A stretch of 6,391 bases of DNA. Source: Chloroflexota bacterium (lineage in GTDB: Bacteria; Chloroflexota; Anaerolineae; Aggregatilineales; Phototrophicaceae). The notes beneath the pieces are model-generated. The model saw nothing but the letters and a program-made list of their open reading frames with translations, was not told where the DNA came from and made no database searches. The position numbers were made by a program, and so were the translations under genes. How positions within the stretch are numbered: the stretch's first letter is position 1; the number at the start of each line of letters is the position of its first letter. The stretch lies in assembly GCA_023392115.1 (NCBI GenBank), contig JAEVZT010000374.1, forward strand, positions 1 to 6,391. The letters run 5' to 3'. Of the stretch, positions 6,372 through 6,391 are shown piece by piece.

Positions 6372-6391
6372 TGGAACGGACGCTGCGTGAC
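6371..6391 (+). CDS. Start of a further gene, cut by the window end
   Basis: An ATG at 6371 shares its A with the TGA stop of the membrane protein (TGATG arrangement), a common sign of translational coupling. ACAGG (6356-6360) lies 10 bases before it and GAAGG (6363-6367) 3 bases before it, either of which could serve as ribosome site. Only seven codons are visible (MERTLRD), so nothing can be said about the product. The arrangement suggests the operon continues. Confidence 0.5.

Overview
The window reads as part of one bacterial, GC-rich gene cluster, with every supported gene on the + strand. It most likely comes from an uncultured Chloroflexota (Anaerolineae-like) bacterium. That placement is an inference from the GC-rich codon use, the C-run/G-run palindromes around a GAATTC core between genes, and the kind of transporter and membrane-enzyme genes present. 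No marker gene in the window proves it.

Layout: bases 1-86 hold two palindromic C/G-run elements in inverted orientation, the second ending in a strong G-quadruplex motif. A short leader (87-129) follows, then two carbohydrate ABC-transporter permeases: a MalF/UgpA-type protein (130-1092) and a MalG/UgpE-type protein (1095-1994). Four bases later comes a cytoplasmic (alpha/alpha)6-barrel glycosidase-like protein with GH65-like core motifs and a GH95-like C-terminal end (1999-4065). Its last 10 bases overlap the start of a 771-residue membrane protein with a spermidine-synthase-like Rossmann domain between two multi-helix membrane blocks (4056-6371). The stop codon of that gene shares one base with the ATG of a further reading frame that runs off the window (6371-6391).

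The spacings (2-base gap, 4-base gap, 10-base overlap, 1-base overlap) and the lack of any terminator after base 130 suggest one polycistronic, translationally coupled unit. The first three genes make sense together: the permeases import an oligosaccharide or glycoside, and the glycosidase, which has no signal peptide, would split it inside the cell. The solute-binding protein expected for such an importer is not in the window and is probably just upstream of base 1. No ATPase gene is present, so the importer probably uses a shared MsiK/UgpC-type ATPase encoded elsewhere. The fourth gene has no obvious link to sugar uptake and is unlikely to be a true polyamine synthase, because the expected catalytic aspartate is absent.

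The points most worth a second look are the glycosidase, whose canonical GH65 catalytic-acid position seems not to be acidic; the degenerate membrane-embedded spermidine-synthase-like protein fused translationally to a sugar operon; and the palindrome/G-quadruplex element in the leader of the permease genes.
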